A stretch of 8,961 bases of DNA. Source: Leptospiraceae bacterium (GTDB lineage: Bacteria > Spirochaetota > Leptospiria > Turneriellales > Turneriellaceae). The stretch is from assembly GCA_016788945.1 (NCBI GenBank), contig JAEUSA010000124.1, positions 1 through 8,961 on the forward strand, in the 5' to 3' direction. This document shows, piece by piece, positions 5,924 to 8,961 of the stretch; position 1 is the stretch's first letter; every line of letters begins with the position of its first letter. The notes under the pieces are model-generated. The model worked only from the letters and a program-made list of their open reading frames with translations. It ran no database searches and was not told the DNA's origin. A program made the position numbers and the translations under genes.

Positions 5924-7528
5924 TTACTGAATCTGCGCGGCCGCTCTTGCCTCACTCGGGGTACGGCCTGTTAGCCGCTTAAACTCCTTGTTGAAGGTCG
6001 ATTTAGTATTGAAACCAACGGCAAGGCTTATGTCGAGGATTCTTTTCTGCGGATCGGCCAAGATAAGACGTTCTGCTTCGCGTACGCGATGACGATTAAC
6101 ATAGTCGTAAAAGCTTGAGGAAAACCGGGTATTTAGAAGCTCGGAAAGTTGATGTCGCTTCACGCTCAAGCGGGCGGAAAGTTTTTCGAGCGAAAGTTCA
6201 TCATCCTCGAAAAGCTTGTCAATCTTGAACAATTGCTCCAAGCGTTCAGCTAATGCGTCGGCTGTTTGAGAATCAAGTCGCGTGAACTTGGCGTTCTTTT
6301 TCTCTGCTGCAATACGTTCTTGTTCTGCCTCTATGCTTTCTAATTGCATCAAATTGTCTTTCTGGTCACTCAACCGCATAAACAGGGAGCGAAAAAAGAG
6401 GAGAAACTCAGCAAGCTGTCCGAGTGGCACAAGGAACTTGATCCAATAACCGTCAACTTGAAATACACCTGACATCGACAGAATATAGAAATTTTGTGTT
6501 GCGAACAAGGTAATCAGGCCATAACCGGAGTAAAGGGCTGGCCTGAATCCCATCCGATAGACTCTGATGATCACGTAAAAAACCGATATCGTCACGACCG
6601 CGTATATCCAGCGCCCCAGTTGCTGAAGTATTATCACGGGGAAAAATCCTGCGAAAGCGCATACACATAAGAGGGCAGATGCAAATATTAGACCGATCAC
6701 GAATCGATTTGCAACCGGCAAGATGACCTTAAGGCTGAGCAAATTGCGCAGGAAAAGCGGATAGAGGGTCATCGTTGCCGCGCCAAAACCCATCAGGAGA
6801 TATGGACTATGATGAGTCATGCCAGAAAACATGTACCACGTCCCGAAACCGAATTCAAAACTCTGGTATACGTACGCAGCGACAAGGGCGGCGACATACG
6901 ACATCGGTAGAATCGTCTTCCATCTCCATGCCAGCAGAACATTGACCATGACAATCAAGCCAGTGATTGTCGTGATTATCACAAATGCTATCAATTCCTG
7001 CTTCTCTGAACGCTGCAGAAATTCTTCGGGCATAATCTCGAAAAAAAGTATCTTTGTGAAGTCCGATTCGTACTTTACAAGAAACTCGGTAACTTTGCCG
7101 GGCTGCAGAAGAACTCTGAAAGCATCGTTATGATATGGCAGGCTTTTATCTACCGGTGCGACTTGGGTACCACCTTTAGTTTCCGTCCAGATGCGATTAG
7201 AGGACCACTGAAATATTGACATGCGAGAGCTGAACGGATAGCGGGAAACGAGAAACCAAGCCTCTAACGGCGTATCGTTTTGAAATTGGCACTTAAACCA
7301 GAGAGTTTGATCCATGGCGCCGAGCGCGACGATATCGTGCGATGACCGAAGCCAAGTTGACGAATACCGGCCAACTAAGTCCTGAGGAGAAATATTCCGG
7401 TCGGCAATGAATTGGTATGCACAGTGGCGACCGATCGGATAGGCCGACTTGGAGGTCAGCGCATGCGCACGCAGCGGTATAAAAGTAGCGCTACAAACAA
7501 AAGCGAACAGCAAGGCAAATCGCAACAT
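5924..7528 (-). CDS. 7TM-DISM receptor fused to an AraC-type DNA-binding domain
   Basis: A 534-residue one-component sensor-regulator at the inner membrane. A signal peptide (about 1-23) leads to an extracytoplasmic domain (about 25-175) of the 7TMR-DISM extracellular type, a sugar-binding-like jelly roll with DQTLWFKCQFQND. Seven membrane helices follow (about 178-385). Then comes a charged coiled coil (about 386-420, rich in Glu, Gln and Lys) that could mediate dimerisation. The C-terminal AraC double HTH (about 435-530) contains FYDYVNRHRVREAERLIL and ends ILDISLAVGFNTKSTFNKEFKRLTGRTPSEAR. I preferred ATG 7528, which has GGAAGG seven bases upstream, over a GTG six codons earlier. This fusion lets an outside signal control transcription without a kinase and is common in Leptospiraceae. 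Targets are unknown. The downstream VOC gene on the same strand is one candidate. Confidence 0.94.
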   Translation of the reverse strand: MLRFALLFAFVCSATFIPLRAHALTSKSAYPIGRHCAYQFIADRNISPQDLVGRYSSTWLRSSHDIVALGAMDQTLWFKCQFQNDTPLEAWFLVSRYPFSSRMSIFQWSSNRIWTETKGGTQVAPVDKSLPYHNDAFRVLLQPGKVTEFLVKYESDFTKILFFEIMPEEFLQRSEKQELIAFVIITTITGLIVMVNVLLAWRWKTILPMSYVAALVAAYVYQSFEFGFGTWYMFSGMTHHSPYLLMGFGAATMTLYPLFLRNLLSLKVILPVANRFVIGLIFASALLCVCAFAGFFPVIILQQLGRWIYAVVTISVFYVIIRVYRMGFRPALYSGYGLITLFATQNFYILSMSGVFQVDGYWIKFLVPLGQLAEFLLFFRSLFMRLSDQKDNLMQLESIEAEQERIAAEKKNAKFTRLDSQTADALAERLEQLFKIDKLFEDDELSLEKLSARLSVKRHQLSELLNTRFSSSFYDYVNRHRVREAERLILADPQKRILDISLAVGFNTKSTFNKEFKRLTGRTPSEARAAAQIQ

Positions 7529-7606
7529 CGACTTGCCTTCCGACACCAGGGTTAGAGCGCGTAAAGCATTGAATGAATTACGCTCATAAGTGACGGATAT
7601 TGACCA

Positions 7607-7635
7607 TTGTCATAGTAAAAGCCTTGAAATATTAT
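7607..7635 (+). promoter_or_regulatory. Sigma-70-like promoter TTGTCA-17-TATTAT
   Basis: TTGTCA at 7607-7612 and TATTAT at 7630-7635 each match the consensus at five of six positions, with the optimal 17-bp spacing. The predicted transcript start is near 7642, after the ATG at 7638. If real, it favours the ATG at 7665 as start of the following gene. It lies in the divergent gap upstream of the 7TM-DISM gene. Confidence 0.55.
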
Positions 7636-7637
7636 TC

Positions 7638-7916
7638 ATGGTATCGCCGTTGCCGAAAACCAAGATGCAATTCTTCCGCGATTATGCCGGCGTCATTCCG
7701 CTGCCACTGAAAGATCTTCCGGGCATTAACCGTGAACCATACTGCAAGACGGCAGGAATATTTTCTCTCGACTACAAAAGCAATCCGTTAATAATTACTC
7801 ACTATAAGCACGGGGAGCACAGAGATTATGACGAGATCACGTTTCAGTCAGAGCAAGATTTTGATTCGGTGTATACTTATCTCTCATCGCATGCGGTAGG
7901 TGTGGGTTATTTTTGA
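7638..7916 (+). CDS. Small protein of unknown function
   Basis: I do not recognise this ORF of 92 residues from ATG 7638. Three starts are possible: GTG 7590, ATG 7638 and ATG 7665. None has a ribosome site. The promoter at 7607-7635 would favour 7665, giving 83 residues starting MQFFRDYAGVIPLPL. The product has no signal peptide or membrane helix. It is rich in Tyr, His and Asp (HYKHGEHRDYDEITF) and ends with HAVGVGYF, which looks like a small folded cytoplasmic domain. It is divergent from the 7TM-DISM regulator and convergent with the secreted four-cysteine gene. Protein-like composition and the promoter support it, but chance is not excluded. Confidence 0.5.
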   Translation: MVSPLPKTKMQFFRDYAGVIPLPLKDLPGINREPYCKTAGIFSLDYKSNPLIITHYKHGEHRDYDEITFQSEQDFDSVYTYLSSHAVGVGYF

Positions 7917-7945
7917 CGCACGGCTTTCTCTAAGGGCTTCGTGCG
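7917..7945. terminator. Weak hairpin after the small ORF
   Basis: CGCACG (7917-7922) can pair with CGTGCG (7940-7945), immediately after the stop codon, with partial wobble pairing inside. No T-run follows in the plus direction, so the terminator role is uncertain. The rest of the gap to 8033 shows nothing clear. Confidence 0.3.
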
Positions 7946-8032
7946 AGCAATCGCATTTCAAATAATTTGGCATGGGCTTAAAGTTTATTGCGCGGTACCA
8001 CAGCATCAGCCATTGCATGCGCACAGTCGAAA

Positions 8033-8278
8033 CTACTTGTCGCAGGCCCCGGTTCTAAGGTTAAACTCCTTCCGTTTCTCGGGATCCTTTATCGATTTAC
8101 CATGTGTACTCTGCAGGGCGAAGCACTCAAACTTGGGTTTGCGCGCTTCAAAACAAGCGCAGACGGCCTTGACCTTTTCTTCATAGCTGAGCTCAGCGCC
8201 TGTGGTCGCCACGGCCTTTGGCCGGCCAGCCGCGAAAATCCAAGTTATCGTCGCCAAAAACGCAAAGAATTGTTTCAT
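8033..8278 (-). CDS. Small secreted protein with four cysteines, function unknown
   Basis: An 81-residue protein that I do not recognise. A signal peptide is visible: MKQFF, a hydrophobic core, and an AAG cleavage region around residues 16-18. The mature part of about 60 residues is charged and lysine-rich. It contains cysteines 40, 42, 52 and 79, with a CxC pair and an even number suited to two disulfides. No lipobox is seen, so it would be periplasmic or exported rather than lipid-anchored. No Shine-Dalgarno sequence precedes ATG 8278. An overlapping plus-strand frame covers the same bases but has no signal peptide or coherent composition, so I treat it as a shadow. The gene is divergent from a glutaredoxin, and a thioredoxin-like exported protein follows nearby, which fits a thiol-redox setting. 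Confidence 0.6.
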   Translation of the reverse strand: MKQFFAFLATITWIFAAGRPKAVATTGAELSYEEKVKAVCACFEARKPKFECFALQSTHGKSIKDPEKRKEFNLRTGACDK

Positions 8279-8393
8279 GATTCAGGGCAGTTGGTTCCAT
8301 TGCTGCGTCAACAACCTTAAGCGAAAACTATTTTGCCGGCAGCGGGCCTAATGCATATCTTACCGAATATAACGATGAAAGGGTTATTTTCCG

Positions 8394-8639
8394 ATGAGTC
8401 GGGTGATTGAAATTTACACGAAAGATTATTGCCCCTATTGCGACCGGGCGAAAGACTATTTCGATAGCAAAGGCCTGCAATACCGCGAGATCGACGTCAC
8501 CAAGACCCCCGAGGCTTATGCGGAGCTCAAACAGCGCACCAACCACATGACCGTACCACAAATATTCATCGACGGTGAATTTATTGGCGGCTATACTGAT
8601 ATGATAGCCAAAGTTCGCTCGGGTAGTCTGGTTATTTGA
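8394..8639 (+). CDS. grxC: Glutaredoxin (GrxC-type, CPYC)
   Basis: An 81-residue dithiol glutaredoxin that would reduce protein disulfides and glutathione mixed disulfides in the cytoplasm using reduced glutathione or a similar thiol. The active site CPYC is at residues 13-16 after the first strand (IEIYTKDY). The cis-proline loop TVPQIFIDG and the glutathione-binding GGYTD follow, and length and order match Grx1/Grx3 proteins. The start ATG 8394 fits the domain exactly. Only a weak AAGGG lies about eleven bases upstream. A possible -10, TATAAC, is at 8368-8373. An overlapping 11-codon ORF at 8375-8410 precedes it. The exported thioredoxin-like gene follows after 56 bp on the same strand. Confidence 0.96.
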   Translation: MSRVIEIYTKDYCPYCDRAKDYFDSKGLQYREIDVTKTPEAYAELKQRTNHMTVPQIFIDGEFIGGYTDMIAKVRSGSLVI

Positions 8640-8695
8640 CCCTACCAAATGGCGATTTTTTCGTAGCGGCCCGGTTATTCCGCCGACCAAGTATC

Positions 8696-8961
8696 ATGCG
8701 TTTATTGGCCCTGTTTGGCATATGTTGCGTTGCGCCACTCCACGCAGTTGATTTGCCGCCACTTGTAACCAACGGCCCGGTTTGGCTCGCAGGTAATGCG
8801 CCCGCGCATCTCGCGGGACGACCGGTGGTACTCTTCGTATTCGCGCGCGATTGCGGAAACTGCCACAGATCACATGCGGCCGTCAATCGCCTGCATGCGA
8901 AGTTTGGCGACCGAGTCGCATTTATCGGAATCCATACACCTGAATTTGCTTGGGAAAAAGA
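8696..8961 (+). CDS. Exported thioredoxin-like (redoxin) protein, cut by right edge
   Basis: Only the first 88 residues are visible. A short signal peptide (MRLLALFGICC, then a cleavage site near LHA at 15-17) sends it to the periplasm. The thioredoxin fold starts at about residue 40, GRPVVLFVFARDCGNCHRSH. The redox pair C53-G-N-C56 sits in the expected place, after the first strand. The following VAFIGIHTPEF is typical of TlpA/redoxin-type and DipZ-like domains. It could act as a periplasmic disulfide reductase or in cytochrome c maturation or stress defence. The missing C-terminus prevents a closer call. No Shine-Dalgarno sequence precedes the ATG, and no other start codon is in frame in the gap after the glutaredoxin. 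Cotranscription with the glutaredoxin is possible, since I saw no strong terminator between them. Confidence 0.9.
   Translation, partial: MRLLALFGICCVAPLHAVDLPPLVTNGPVWLAGNAPAHLAGRPVVLFVFARDCGNCHRSHAAVNRLHAKFGDRVAFIGIHTPEFAWEK

Noticed and set aside
5906..5926. GGAAA/TTTCC hairpin followed by T-run between the VOC and 7TM-DISM genes
   Set aside because: It is oriented for the plus strand, where no gene ends. The stem is only five weak pairs, so it is not a credible terminator for the minus-strand genes.
7528..7546. GTG start six codons upstream for the 7TM-DISM/AraC protein
   Set aside because: The GGAAGG ribosome site lies between that GTG and ATG 7528, at the right spacing for the ATG, and the signal peptide begins at the ATG.
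7988..8320. Plus-strand open frame opposite the four-cysteine protein
   Set aside because: It has no ribosome site, signal peptide or family pattern. The minus strand has a coherent signal peptide and cysteine arrangement.
8328..8690. Minus-strand open frame opposite the glutaredoxin
   Set aside because: The plus strand encodes an unmistakable glutaredoxin, and this frame shows no independent coding signals.

Overview
The window looks like chromosomal DNA of a spirochaete of the Leptospiraceae type (Turneriella/Leptonema-like). This is an inference from the roughly balanced base composition, the AAGGAG-type ribosome binding sites, and a 7TM-DISM receptor fused to an AraC DNA-binding domain, an architecture common in that group. 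There are no RNA genes, insertion sequences, CRISPR arrays or phage genes. Genes are packed tightly on both strands.

Left block (1-2473): a copper-handling operon on the minus strand, copZ (metallochaperone) followed by copA (P1B-1 copper-exporting ATPase, cut by the left edge). Divergent from it is a short signal-peptide ORF of unknown function that may be frameshifted. It ends before a strong 11-bp hairpin.

Second block (2503-3757): a minus-strand operon of an ArsR-type repressor, an AHSA1/SRPBCC-fold protein and a four-helix membrane protein. The genes are joined by overlaps and shared stop/SD sequences. A 20-bp near-perfect palindrome covers the repressor start codon and probably mediates autorepression.

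Third block (3826-5404): a divergent plus-strand operon of a TfoX N-terminal-domain protein with a polybasic tail, an AraC-family regulator and a small DoxX-like membrane protein. It ends at a bidirectional terminator shared with the convergent VOC gene.

Fourth block (5410-7528, minus): a 7TM-DISM/AraC sensor-regulator and, downstream, a VOC (glyoxalase-fold) protein with a lysine-rich N-terminal extension.

Right block (7638-8961): two small genes of unknown function (one a probable secreted four-cysteine protein), a glutaredoxin, and the start of an exported thioredoxin-like protein with a CGNC motif. The last three suggest a thiol-redox neighbourhood. No clearly new multi-gene system is visible. 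The most interesting items are the start-codon operator of the arsR operon, the very short leaders around it, the structured copZ leader, the small ORF beside copZA, and the polybasic tails on two otherwise unrelated proteins.
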